NCBI GenBank assembly: GCA_964642165.1
Contig: CAZXOC010000192.1
Location: 1-14,661 of the forward strand
Direction: 5' to 3'
Origin: CAYRVX01 sp964642165
GTDB taxonomy: Bacteria > Planctomycetota > Phycisphaerae > SM23-33
Length of the DNA stretch: 14,661 bases
The notes below the pieces were generated by a model that was given only the letters and a program-made list of their open reading frames with translations, was not told the origin of the DNA and did not search any database. This document shows positions 9,501 through 14,658 of this stretch, piece by piece. Position 1 is the first letter of the stretch. Each line of letters starts with the position of its first letter. The translations under genes were made by a program, and so were the position numbers.

Positions 9501-10813
9501 GTCTTGGCGACGAAGTTCGTCGCCTCGGCCACCGTCTCCACGGGCGCGCGCCCGACGGCCAGCTCGGGCGTGAAGTCCACGTCGCCGCCGCCGTCGCCGT
9601 CGTTGCTCTGGGCCCAGTGGGTGTCGTCGGTGTAGTTGTACGGCCCGTCGAGGCAGGCGAAGTACATGTCCGTGCACAGGGTGGCCTTGTAGGAGCCGCT
9701 GGTCACGTAGACCCGTCGCTCGGGCACGACGGAGATGTCCCCGCCCAGCAGGACGTACTGCGTGCCCCAGCGGGCGTAGGCGTCGGCGATGAACTCGCGG
9801 ACCTTGCCCGCGTCGTCGTTCTCGTTGGCGTAGGGAGAGCTGTACTGGGCGTAGATGGTCTCGGTGGTGACGATCGTCGCCGTCAGGCCCCGCGAGCGCT
9901 TGTGGTCCACCAGCTCCTGGAACGTCCCGGCGAGCGACTCCGACGTGACGAGGACGTACTCGTACGGCCCGTCGTCCGCCAGCGGGCCGGACAGCGGCGC
10001 CGCGGGCGCCGCCTCCCCGCCGGCCGCGCCGGAAAGCGGCTCGTACGGCGCCGCCGCCGCCGCGTTGTCCACCAGGCCCACCACGCGCGCCAGGTCGGCG
10101 GCGCCGGGCCGCAGGCCGACGGCCTGGCGCGACGACGGGCCCGTCGTGACCGTCACGCCCACGTGCGGATGGTAGGTCACCGTCCCGCCGGCGGCGTCGT
10201 ACTGGACCGGGAACACCGTCAGCACGCCGATGCAGTAGCCGGCCAGCGTCTCGGTGCGGAACGTCACCGCCTCGTCGCCAGGGAACGACGCGGTCGCGAC
10301 GGTCGCCGTGTACTCCACGTCCAGGTCCGCCCCGTCGTAGATCGGGACGGGCTCCGAGGCGGCCAGCAGCTCCGCCCCCTCGGCCACCACGACGCCCGCC
10401 CCGAGATCGACCGCCACCGAGACGATCTCCGAGCCCGGCGGCAGGAGGATGCGGCTGGTGCGGACCGGCACGACGGGGTCGAACTCGTTGACCCACTGTT
10501 CCTCACCGGCCAGGCGGGCCACGAAGCCCGCGTCGGCCGGCTCCAGCACGACCGGCCCGTCGAAGCGGTACTCCAGGACGGTGGTGGCGGCCGACGCGCC
10601 GGCCGGCGAGACGGGCGGGCCGATGAGCGGGGCCTCGACGAGCGGCGCGGCGAGCTCGTAGCCGCTCCAGGAAAACCGCTCGGTCGTGTCGTGCGCAGCC
10701 GAGGCCGACGCCCCCGCCCCGATAACGGCGGGCCACTGGGCATCCAGCAGCAGCCGCGGCTCCAGGAGCTCGAAGGCAGGCTGAACCAGCCCGGCGCGTG
10801 CTCCACGACTCAT
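3566..10813 (-). CDS. Giant gingipain-like (peptidase C25) multidomain surface protein with LEPR-XLL start and dockerin-like end
   Basis: This 2415-residue protein is probably exported and cell-surface or matrix located. Modules in order: LEPRLLL motif (17-23); prodomain-like region (about 45-282); C25 peptidase domain (283-650) with candidate catalytic His516 (NHLGHS) and Cys546 (SQGCKAG); bacterial Ig-like repeat 1 (653-769); jelly-roll domain ending GGWNLDDVFV (773-939); Ig-like repeats 2 (943-1054) and 3 (1061-1175); CARDB-like domain (1177-1302); two SdrD-B-like calcium domains (1310-1412, 1415-1515); PA14-like domain (1526-1671); Ig-like domain (1677-1772); LamG/concanavalin-like domain (1775-1993); cadherin/VCBS-like domain (1998-2089); planctomycete dockerin-like module (2093-2309); and an Ala/Pro-rich then Arg-rich tail (2310-2415). 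The start at 10813 has AGGAGG five bases upstream; the longer frame from 10858 would place 15 residues before the motif and has no such site. Overall nature is secure; substrate, target and true proteolytic activity are not. It appears monocistronic, with a promoter candidate at 10934-10962. Confidence 0.93.
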   Translation of the reverse strand: MSRGARAGLVQPAFELLEPRLLLDAQWPAVIGAGASASAAHDTTERFSWSGYELAAPLVEAPLIGPPVSPAGASAATTVLEYRFDGPVVLEPADAGFVARLAGEEQWVNEFDPVVPVRTSRILLPPGSEIVSVAVDLGAGVVVAEGAELLAASEPVPIYDGADLDVEYTATVATASFPGDEAVTFRTETLAGYCIGVLTVFPVQYDAAGGTVTYHPHVGVTVTTGPSSRQAVGLRPGAADLARVVGLVDNAAAAAPYEPLSGAAGGEAAPAAPLSGPLADDGPYEYVLVTSESLAGTFQELVDHKRSRGLTATIVTTETIYAQYSSPYANENDDAGKVREFIADAYARWGTQYVLLGGDISVVPERRVYVTSGSYKATLCTDMYFACLDGPYNYTDDTHWAQSNDGDGGGDVDFTPELAVGRAPVETVAEATNFVAKTVFYETTPHANATHSVLIGQKLDASPLTWGGDSCDYIAENAFPASAEITRLYARDGTFSSTAVKNALNASPHFMNHLGHSSSTSNSGLYRSDVDALTNEYAYVFYSQGCKAGQFEVNDAIAEHHLKAPHAGVAAIMNSHYGWYSPGVPSGSGTQWALAFWNALFDENILPIGEAHIDAKMDRLGTIGSTGSGRWLFFGSTLFGDPETHFYFPREGPPRVVAHDPEGDCLPARSHVRFRFGEPMDTRSFSVADDLVSFTGPGGRDLADQITGFLWRDFFTLDVFFRPQAGRGTYEMTIGPNVLDATGQALDQDGDGTPGEADDDRYRAEFTVAGADVVDVLYEADMDADPGWTLDPGSGDYQWQWGKPIGLYSDPTSGHTGENVLGYNLRGLYDHNMSPEHATMPSLDCRGYANVTLSFQRWLRVHQGAYDRASIEVSADGGPWTTVWENDGVFYDKAWHEQTLDLSWIADGQADVRIRWGMGPTNDSVAYGGWNLDDVFVTAARDHPAVVTHAPSGEIGAGFDHVDVFFSTAIDPATLTAEDVSLTGPAGAIDVTDITHVEGNTYRLHVEPQDALGTYELALGPDVANAGGFAMDQDADGIGGEAGDDVYRGSVAIILPDTDGPAVAYHTPSGSVLHAPGALRFVFDEDMDTGSFSLADVVSFTGPGGTDLRGQITSYRWQDARTLEVAFQPQHGTGLYTMVLGPDIADDPPGGNWMDQNGNGICGEGDDAYTASFELSNIDLYGKFLAIWPNSLDSGDGTTVASFRIRNDGGTDAGPFRVRFYLSEEDHIDPEEDILLVPEAGGDAFEVAQLPAGGETYQPVRLVVPSTDPFGANNDYYVGMIVDADGDIAETNEDNNVNRGLGLDMIGAYYGRILGTVWHDADADAIRDGDEEPLAFHWVYLDHNDNGVRDEGEPRAMSEIDGGYLFRYLDDGHYVVRLEPKDGWVMTHPGWADAFRVTLVPGETVEFLNFGVCQPVTVSGAVFEDVDSDGIWDGDEGPLPGRRVYVDANDSGTFDDGEAGAETGPDGRYRLEGLLPGALTIRQEVPDGWFLTSPEGGAHRLTLRSGESSDNLNFGNIDNRDFRDPDTVEYPAQGLRFAYYHHSRPVSADDLDALVPEFTGVAANFDLAGRERNEDFGFLYSGYVHVDRDGMYSFYTASDDASLLYVGETLVVDNDGYHAAQERSGQIGLKAGDHAITLKYLQGTGEHSLTISYEGSGLARAAIPDAALLYSDAPDVAPPGLRRASAVDATHVSVAFNEALDAASAETAANYQMDPVLGVESAVLEADLRTVTLTLAGAMLAGRSYTVTVHDVTDLAGNPIEAGSQAGFVFSGMDPDLLVWWTFDEGEGTEAGDSTGRGRRGQVSGPEWVADGRLGGALRFNGGLDLVEDADGEDYLNGLDGLTVAMWLKADAEIVGDTDAGFFTTRQPGNKECVNFRYDEDGYHSGSSNTYKIYVQTDEKKNQLEGEAFSQTSDWQHFVVAWASGGPIRLYLDGAAQELTYDLGDLGGRISAATTLIVGQGCKAAQPWLGLIDDVQVYGRALDEVEIRKLANLESVAAADAYEVDEDGALAVEAADGVLANDTDPDGGPQPLTAALLADASHGMLTLAADGSFEYVPAPGYEGADSFTYRAFDGLEYGNVATVSLDVVPVPKVEGRYVFYNHCRFDDPALGGDDDAAVASDKEPLLPGETATFANYTSYRRGINGIMVDISHLPADELTGDDFAFRVGNDDNPAGWGVCTADPVVTVRRGAGEDGTDRVALVWEDNQIEMQWLQVTVEANAGTGLAAADVFYFGNAIGESGNSATDAFVNATDEIQARSHPHNLFMDPAPIDDEYDYDRDQRVNATDQLIARGHKTFFDSALKLITVPGEPVPAGPEDAAPAAPPEPSADVIPPDAEEAGRSGGPAARSPDAPAPRVRPVAATARLARLWKRRARRAAAHRRMRGSAGEAARARAARLDAGLLDALASAKLLPLR
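3887..4537 (-). other. Dockerin-like C-terminal module of the giant protein
   Basis: Residues 2093-2309 start with VEGRYVFYNHCRFDD and include FANYTSYRRGINGIMVDI and QWLQVTVEANAGTGLAAADV, a stretch I recognise from many planctomycete proteins. It ends in two dockerin-type calcium loops. The second, DYDRDQRVNATD (2276-2287), fits the D-x-D-x-D-x-x-V-N-x-x-D pattern. The first, NSATDAFVNATD (2242-2253), has Ala at the third ligand position and is degenerate. Dockerins normally bind cohesins; no cohesin is seen in this window. The role in attachment is inferred. Confidence 0.75.
7289..8857 (-). repeat. Three Ig-like protein repeats ending in Asp-rich loops
   Basis: Residues 653-769 (8507-8857), 943-1054 (7652-7987) and 1061-1175 (7289-7633) are diverged copies of one unit of about 115 residues. 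Each has a PMDTRSFS- or DMDTGSFS-like strand, a SFTGPGG- or SLTGPAG-like turn, a GTYEMTIGPN-like strand, and a closing loop: DQDGDGTPGE, DQDADGIGGE or DQNGNGICGE. Copies 1 and 3 are the closest pair. A jelly-roll domain separates copies 1 and 2. The Asp-rich loops look calcium-binding. Confidence 0.75.
8864..9967 (-). other. Peptidase C25 (gingipain-type) domain of the giant protein
   Basis: Residues 283-650 resemble the gingipain cysteine peptidases. The N-terminal part has YEYVLVTSESLAGTFQEL and, further on, YVLLGGDISVVPERRVYV. The putative catalytic His516 is in HFMNHLGHSSS and Cys546 in VFYSQGCKAGQFE, 30 residues apart; the corresponding pair in RgpB is 33 apart. The domain closes with the typical LFGDPETHFYF (638-648). 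Cleavage specificity cannot be read from the sequence. Confidence 0.85.
10745..10765 (-). other. LEPR-XLL N-terminal motif
   Basis: LEPRLLL at residues 17-23 follows MSRGARAG and a short mixed segment. This motif occurs near the N-terminus of many large secreted proteins of Planctomycetota and some other bacteria, and is thought to be an unconventional targeting or processing signal. No classical hydrophobic signal peptide is visible upstream or immediately downstream. Confidence 0.85.
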
Positions 10814-10818
10814 GTGTT

Positions 10819-10824
10819 CCTCCT
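10819..10824 (-). promoter_or_regulatory. Ribosome-binding site fixing the giant gene start
   Basis: AGGAGG on the minus strand, five bases before the ATG at 10813-10811, is a full match to the anti-Shine-Dalgarno core. It places the LEPR motif at residue 17. Confidence 0.8.
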
Positions 10825-10933
10825 GCTCCCGGGCCGGGCGACTCGGGCCGGCCGACAAACCGACGGCGCGGGGACACGGCCCGTCACCGCCTGCCCGGCC
10901 CTGGCGCAGAGCCGAGGCCCGGCGACACGCCCT

Positions 10934-10962
10934 AGCATATCATCTGCTCCCGAAATGGACAA
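10934..10962 (-). promoter_or_regulatory. Probable extended -10 promoter for the giant gene
   Basis: On the minus strand, TTGTCC (10962-10957; 4 of 6) and TATGCT (10939-10934; 4 of 6) are spaced by exactly 17 bases, and TGA directly precedes the -10, fitting the TGn extension. The patch around it (about 10930-10970) is clearly richer in A and T than its surroundings. Transcription would start near 10927, giving a leader of about 114 bases. This is the best promoter candidate in the window. Confidence 0.5.
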
Positions 10963-11143
10963 GGCATAGTGCGCCTTTCGGCCGGTCGCCGGCTCGCCCG
11001 AGGCGGCGGCCGCACCGCCCGCCCCAACCGCGCCAGAGGCGCAAGGGCTTCTCAGGGCTGAAGTACGGAAGCTTCCCGGCCCGGGCACCCCGCCGACCCC
11101 GCCGGGGCGGGCGCGGCCTCCTCCGCGCAGACGGATGTCTACA

Positions 11144-11950
11144 TCAGCCCGGCGACGCCGGCACGGCGCCCCCTCCGTCGCTCTTCGCCGCCGCCGGCCG
11201 GGCCGCGGGCTTGAAGGCAGGCACGCCGCGCTTGGCCGTCCAGAAGACCGCGTTGACCAGCAGCCGCTGGAACGTCGCATCCTGGAAGTCCGTCGGCACG
11301 CCCATCGACGTGTAGAAGACGCGCCCGCCGTTGGCCTGCGTGCGGACCCACGCGACCGGCTGGCTGTCCCCGCGGCCCTTGGCCGTCAGCAGGAGCGTGA
11401 TGTCCGCCGCCGGCTTGGGGTTGCGGTAGAGCTTGCCCGCGCGCGTCCACGGCCGGACGCCCTTCAGGACCGGGTGGCTCCTCGCCTTGGCATTCAAGGA
11501 GACCTCGATGGCCTTCTCGCCGCCCCCGTGGCCCTTGTAGTCGCCGCCGAGGACCTCCCTGTCGAACGCCAGCCAGTTCTGGAAGGCGTGGCTGGCCGTC
11601 CGAAGCCCCACCACCGCCTTGCCCGCCTTGCACCAGCCTTGGATGCGCCGGAGCTGATCGCCCGTGATCTTCACGCGGCGGCAGAACACCACCAGCACGT
11701 CGGCGTCGGCCATCGCCGCCAGGTTCGGCAGCTCCTTGATGCCGTCCCGACCCAGCGAGAGCGTGCTGCGGACGCCGTAGTGCTTCTCCAGGTACGCCGC
11801 GAAGGCCTTCAGCGACGGCTCGGACTGGTACTCCTTCGAGCCGGAGAGCATGTGCAGCCGCGGGGGTCGCTTCGCCGGCTGGGTCGGCTTTTCCGCGGCC
11901 GCGGCCCAGCACCCCGCCAGGCCGATCGCCGTCATCAGGATGCGTTTCAT
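11144..11950 (-). CDS. ThuA-like domain protein, probable lipoprotein
   Basis: This 268-residue protein has the glutamine-amidotransferase-like ThuA fold, named after a trehalose-utilisation protein of rhizobia. Recognisable parts are DADVLVVFCRRVKITGDQ (82-99), the helix of the GWCKAGKAVVGLRTASHAFQ stretch (105-124), GGDYKGHG (135-142), SHPVLKGV (158-165), and the family-typical end RVFYTSMGVPTDFQ plus LLVNAVFWTAKRG (210-242). The N-terminus MKRILMTAIGLAGC contains a perfect lipobox, LAGC (11-14), which predicts lipid anchoring at Cys14. Cleavage after the following AAAA is an alternative. The last 25 or so residues are low-complexity Ala/Pro/Gly. Its ATG overlaps the nagA stop as ATGA, so translation is probably coupled. 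Known ThuA proteins act in disaccharide or keto-sugar metabolism; the actual substrate here is unknown. Confidence 0.87.
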   Translation of the reverse strand: MKRILMTAIGLAGCWAAAAEKPTQPAKRPPRLHMLSGSKEYQSEPSLKAFAAYLEKHYGVRSTLSLGRDGIKELPNLAAMADADVLVVFCRRVKITGDQLRRIQGWCKAGKAVVGLRTASHAFQNWLAFDREVLGGDYKGHGGGEKAIEVSLNAKARSHPVLKGVRPWTRAGKLYRNPKPAADITLLLTAKGRGDSQPVAWVRTQANGGRVFYTSMGVPTDFQDATFQRLLVNAVFWTAKRGVPAFKPAARPAAAKSDGGGAVPASPG

Positions 11951-13185
11951 CGCCTCGGCTCCTGCGTTCGTGTGAGAGGCGCGTCGGGGGCGGCGCCACC
12001 TGCGCCTGTAACCCCGGGGCCGCCGATCTGCGGGATACCGGCGACCCAGCTTTGGGCGACGCGGCCGGCGTCGTCCACGAGCACCAGGTCGGCGTCGCAG
12101 CCCGGCTGGATGCGCCCCTTCGTCTCGCCCAGGCCGATCAGCGCCGCGGCGTTCGTGCTCATGGTCCGCGCCAGGGCGCGCCAGTCGCCGTCGAGCCACG
12201 CCAGCAGCCGGGCGACCATGTCGCCCAGCGTGGCGATCGAGCCGACGAGCATCGTGCCGTCCAGCGAGACCGCCCTGCCGTCGCGGACGACGAGCTCCTG
12301 GCCTTCCGGCCCGCCGTAGCGGGTCGGCACGCCTTCGGCGACGGCGCCCGTCAACAGCGTGGCGTCCGAGCAGATCGTGATGCCCCCCGCGCCCTTGCAC
12401 AGCGCGGCGACGCGGAAGAGGTGCTCGGGCACGTGGTGGCCGTCGCCGATGACCTCGCAGGTGATCCGCGGCTCGGCGAGGGCCCCCTCGACGCACCCGC
12501 AGACGCGGGTCGGCCCGCCGCGCTTCTCCGCGCGGCTCATCGTGTTGTACAGGTGGGTTACGTGGCGCAGGCCGGCGTCCGCCCAGCGGCGGACGTCCTC
12601 GGCGGTGCAGTTCGTGTGCCCCAGGCTCAGCAGCACGCCGGCGGCGCCCGCGTCGGCCAGCAGCCCCTCGCCGCCGGGCAGCTCCAGCGACGCCGTCATC
12701 CGCCGCACGATCCCGCCGGCGAACCACGGGGCGTACTCGCCGGGGTCGGGGTGCCGGCAGTGGCCCGCCGGGTGCATGCCGGCCAGGCTGGGGTTGAGGT
12801 ACGGGCCCTCCAGGTGCAGCCCCAGGCACTGCGCCCCGCCGAGCCCGGCGGCGATGCGATCCCGCGCCAGGCCGATGCGGTCCGACAGCGTCGCCGCGGG
12901 CGCCGAGGTGGTCGTCGCCAGGAAGCCCGTCACGCCGTGGCGGGCGAGGAAGCGGCTCATCTTCTCGAGGGTCCCCGCCTCGCCGTCCATGAAGTCGCTG
13001 CCCAGGGCGCCGTGGTTGTGCAGGTCGAGGAACCCCGGCAGCAGCGTCCGTCCCTCCCCGTCGTGGACCGGCTCGCCGGGCGCGGGCGCCGCGCGCAGCT
13101 CCGCGATCCGCCCGCCTTCCACGCGGACGGCCGCCGCCTCCAGCACCTCATCCGGCGTCACGGCACGAACGTTGCTGATCCACAC
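11947..13185 (-). CDS. nagA: N-acetylglucosamine-6-phosphate deacetylase
   Basis: This 412-residue amidohydrolase would convert N-acetylglucosamine 6-phosphate to glucosamine 6-phosphate and acetate in the cytoplasm, a central step in using chitin or cell-wall amino sugars. The metal and catalytic residues are all visible: HNH (His56, His58) in GFLDLHNHG, Glu126 in LGLHLEGPYL, His190 in LSLGHTN, His211 in VTHLYNTM, and the catalytic Asp274 in ICSDA. A DGHH motif (248-251) fits the substrate-binding His. The GTG start at 13185 has GGAGAGGA upstream and begins VWISNV, the expected first strand. The longer frame from 13479 would add 98 unrelated residues and run into the divergent gene's promoter area. 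A conserved relative with another acyl-sugar substrate is possible, but the motif set is complete. The last 20 or so residues extend past the usual family end. Confidence 0.92.
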   Translation of the reverse strand: MWISNVRAVTPDEVLEAAAVRVEGGRIAELRAAPAPGEPVHDGEGRTLLPGFLDLHNHGALGSDFMDGEAGTLEKMSRFLARHGVTGFLATTTSAPAATLSDRIGLARDRIAAGLGGAQCLGLHLEGPYLNPSLAGMHPAGHCRHPDPGEYAPWFAGGIVRRMTASLELPGGEGLLADAGAAGVLLSLGHTNCTAEDVRRWADAGLRHVTHLYNTMSRAEKRGGPTRVCGCVEGALAEPRITCEVIGDGHHVPEHLFRVAALCKGAGGITICSDATLLTGAVAEGVPTRYGGPEGQELVVRDGRAVSLDGTMLVGSIATLGDMVARLLAWLDGDWRALARTMSTNAAALIGLGETKGRIQPGCDADLVLVDDAGRVAQSWVAGIPQIGGPGVTGAGGAAPDAPLTRTQEPRR

Positions 13186-13188
13186 GGG

Positions 13189-13196
13189 TCCTCTCC
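13189..13196 (-). promoter_or_regulatory. Ribosome-binding site fixing the nagA GTG start
   Basis: GGAGAGGA on the minus strand ends three bases before the GTG at 13185-13183. It supports this GTG over an in-frame GTG at 13203, which has a poorer upstream sequence. Confidence 0.6.
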
Positions 13197-13241
13197 GTCT
13201 CACGAGGGATGGGCGCCGCCTCCGGCAGCCCGCCGCCGACC

Positions 13242-13269
13242 ATCCTATCGCCGACCGTCCGCGGCACAA
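13242..13269 (-). promoter_or_regulatory. Weak promoter candidate for nagA and the ThuA-like gene
   Basis: On the minus strand, TAGGAT (13247-13242; 4 of 6) follows TTGTGC (13269-13264; 3 of 6) by 16 bases. There is no TGn extension. It lies in the 172-base divergent gap, where a promoter is expected; I saw no clear plus-strand promoter for the neighbouring gene. Confidence 0.25.
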
Positions 13270-13357
13270 CGCTTCGCCGAACTTCCCTCTCCCCGGTGCG
13301 TCGAACACACCGTCCGACGTGCCCGCCCCCGCAGGCGCACCGTGGAAAGGGAGAGCG

Positions 13358-14527
13358 ATGCGCAGCCGGCTTGACATTCGGCTTGGATCCCTGGCTCCGT
13401 GGACATTCGCCGCGGCTGTCCTGGCCGCGCCGCACGCCGGGGCGGACCCGCCCGCCGATGAGGCCGCCTCCCTCCGCAAGGTGCTCCTGTCCCGGGGCGC
13501 TCGCGTCGACTACGGCCTGCGCGTCCCGGCGAACGACAAGAAGCTCATCGCCATCGGCAAGCTGGAGGCGCTCGGCACGGGCGAGGCCGTCGCGGCGCTG
13601 CGCGACTTCCTGACGACGCACGAGGGCAACCGGAAGCTGAAGATCCACGCGCTGGAGGCCCTCGGGCGCGTCGGCACGAAGCCGGCCGTCGCCGCCGTCG
13701 AGGCCTTCGAGGCCTGGGCCGAGCGCCGCCGCGCCAAGCCGCCGGCGTTCCGCTTCGGGAAGCACGACTACGCCATCACGCACTTCTCCCCGCTGGACCT
13801 GAAGCCCGCCGCCGAGGTCGCCGACGAGCGCGGCACGACGTGGGCCGTGTTCCTCTGGCTGCGCTTCGGCGTCCGCCGCCTCTGGCTGACACGGCGGGAC
13901 AAGGCAGGTGCGTGGCGCGTGCCCGTCGTCGTGCCCGTCGAGCTGCCCGCGCGGGACGCGGCCAAGGGCCTGCGGCTGCGAATCGAGCCCTGGCAGGTCG
14001 TCCTGACCCTCGCCGGCAAGGAGCACCGGTTCACCTTCAAGAAGCTGTGGGCCGACGCGGACGCCGACGGCCTGACCGACGCCGCCGAGGCCCTGCTCGG
14101 CACCAAGCCGACGAGCAAGGACAGCGACGGCGACGGCGCGCCCGACGGCGCCGACCCCTGCCCGCTCATGCGGGATCCCCAGCAGCGCACCGAGGAGAGG
14201 GAGATCCGCCAGGCGGTCATGACGGCCACCTTCGCCACCTGCGGCAGCCGCGATGCCGTCATCCTCGTCGACGACGGCACGCCCGACCGGGCGTTCGCGC
14301 GCCAGGAGTATCGCGGCTTCGCCGGCTGGTTCCTGCCGGCCCCGGCCGTCCGCCGCGGCTTCGTGAACCTGACGGGCCTCAGCGTCCGCAGGGCCGCCCC
14401 GGACGCCGCCGAGGCGACCATCCGCGACTGGGAGGGCGAGGAGGCCGCCAGCGTGCACCGCGTCCGCCTCCGGAAGGTCCACGGCAAGTGGCTGGTCGTC
14501 TCCTTCCGCCTGGCGATGATCTCGTAA
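13358..14527 (+). CDS. Secreted protein of unknown function with HEAT-like segment and calcium-loop motif
   Basis: I do not recognise this 389-residue protein as a whole. It starts with a signal peptide (about 1-29; APWTFAAAVLAAPHAGA-D fits signal peptidase I). Residues about 60-122 form helical pairs resembling HEAT repeats: KLIAIGKLEALGTGEAVAAL, then LKIHALEALGRVGTKPAVAA. A beta-rich middle (about 130-228) contains WAVFLWLRFGVRRLWLTRR. An Asp-rich segment follows (233-267), DADADGLTDAAE then DSDGDGAPDGADPC, matching thrombospondin type 3 or EF-hand-like calcium loops. The C-terminal domain ends HGKWLVVSFRLAMIS, reminiscent of small lipocalin- or NTF2-like folds, though this is speculative. 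AGGGAG four bases before the ATG sets the start; the longer frame from 12359 runs antisense through nagA. It is transcribed divergently from nagA and may share regulation with it. Confidence 0.8.
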   Translation: MRSRLDIRLGSLAPWTFAAAVLAAPHAGADPPADEAASLRKVLLSRGARVDYGLRVPANDKKLIAIGKLEALGTGEAVAALRDFLTTHEGNRKLKIHALEALGRVGTKPAVAAVEAFEAWAERRRAKPPAFRFGKHDYAITHFSPLDLKPAAEVADERGTTWAVFLWLRFGVRRLWLTRRDKAGAWRVPVVVPVELPARDAAKGLRLRIEPWQVVLTLAGKEHRFTFKKLWADADADGLTDAAEALLGTKPTSKDSDGDGAPDGADPCPLMRDPQQRTEEREIRQAVMTATFATCGSRDAVILVDDGTPDRAFARQEYRGFAGWFLPAPAVRRGFVNLTGLSVRRAAPDAAEATIRDWEGEEAASVHRVRLRKVHGKWLVVSFRLAMIS

Positions 14528-14568
14528 GCCCGCCTCACACCCGTAACACCTTTCGTACGAAGGGCTTA
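14525..14568. repeat. Inverted repeat spanning the stop codon, with an inner palindrome
   Basis: TAAGCCC (14525-14531, including the stop codon) is matched by GGGCTTA (14562-14568) across a 30-base loop. Inside the loop is the perfect palindrome TTCGTACGAA (14552-14561), flanked by CC and GG with one mismatch. No T-run follows, so it is not a standard terminator; an operator is possible. Confidence 0.3.
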
Positions 14569-14636
14569 TGCGATCCCATGCCCTGGCCGGCCCCGCGCGT
14601 GGCGTGCTGACGCTCCTTGAGGGATGACCTCGAACG

Positions 14637-14658
14637 GACCTGTCCGCCGACTTGTCCG
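14637..14658. repeat. Short direct repeat at the window edge
   Basis: GACCTGTCCG (14637-14646) and GACTTGTCCG (14649-14658) are 10-base copies with one mismatch and a 12-base period. The window ends three bases later, so the gene or repeat array they belong to, if any, is not visible. Confidence 0.25.

Larger units (their letters stand above)
10814..11143. other. Intergenic region between the ThuA-like gene and the giant gene
   Basis: This 330-base gap holds the giant gene's ribosome-binding site and promoter candidate (10934-10962). Two small GC stems are visible, GCCGG-TCG-CCGGC at 10981-10993 and GCGCC-AGA-GGCGC at 11030-11042, and a GGAAGCTTCC palindrome at 11067-11076. None is followed by a T-run, so no convincing terminator for the nagA transcript was found. 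No small gene with a good start site was seen. Confidence 0.6.

Noticed and set aside
6252..10496. A second long minus-strand frame (1414 residues) inside the giant gene
   Set aside because: It is an Arg/Gly/Pro-rich shifted reading of the same DNA, with no motifs and no ribosome-binding site of note.
3503..10969. A 7.4-kb open frame on the plus strand, antisense to the giant gene, with a possible 2488-residue product
   Set aside because: The translation is monotonous Val/Arg/Gly/Ala/His/Asp with no recognisable domain, as expected for the reverse complement of a GC-rich gene with strong third-position bias. The minus-strand frame carries unmistakable domains over the same span.
10981..11042. 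Short GC stems in the gap before the giant gene, considered as a terminator for the nagA transcript
   Set aside because: Stems of five base pairs are frequent at this base composition and no T-run follows on the minus strand.
12052..13374. A 440-residue plus-strand frame opposite nagA
   Set aside because: nagA on the minus strand has a complete set of metal-binding and catalytic residues. The plus-strand product has no recognisable features.
13148..14482. A 444-residue minus-strand frame opposite the secreted-protein gene
   Set aside because: The plus-strand frame has a signal peptide, a ribosome-binding site and a calcium-loop motif; the minus-strand frame has none of these.
14567..14626. 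A 19-codon open frame beginning ATGCGATCC
   Set aside because: It is too short, has no ribosome-binding site of note and shows no recognisable product.
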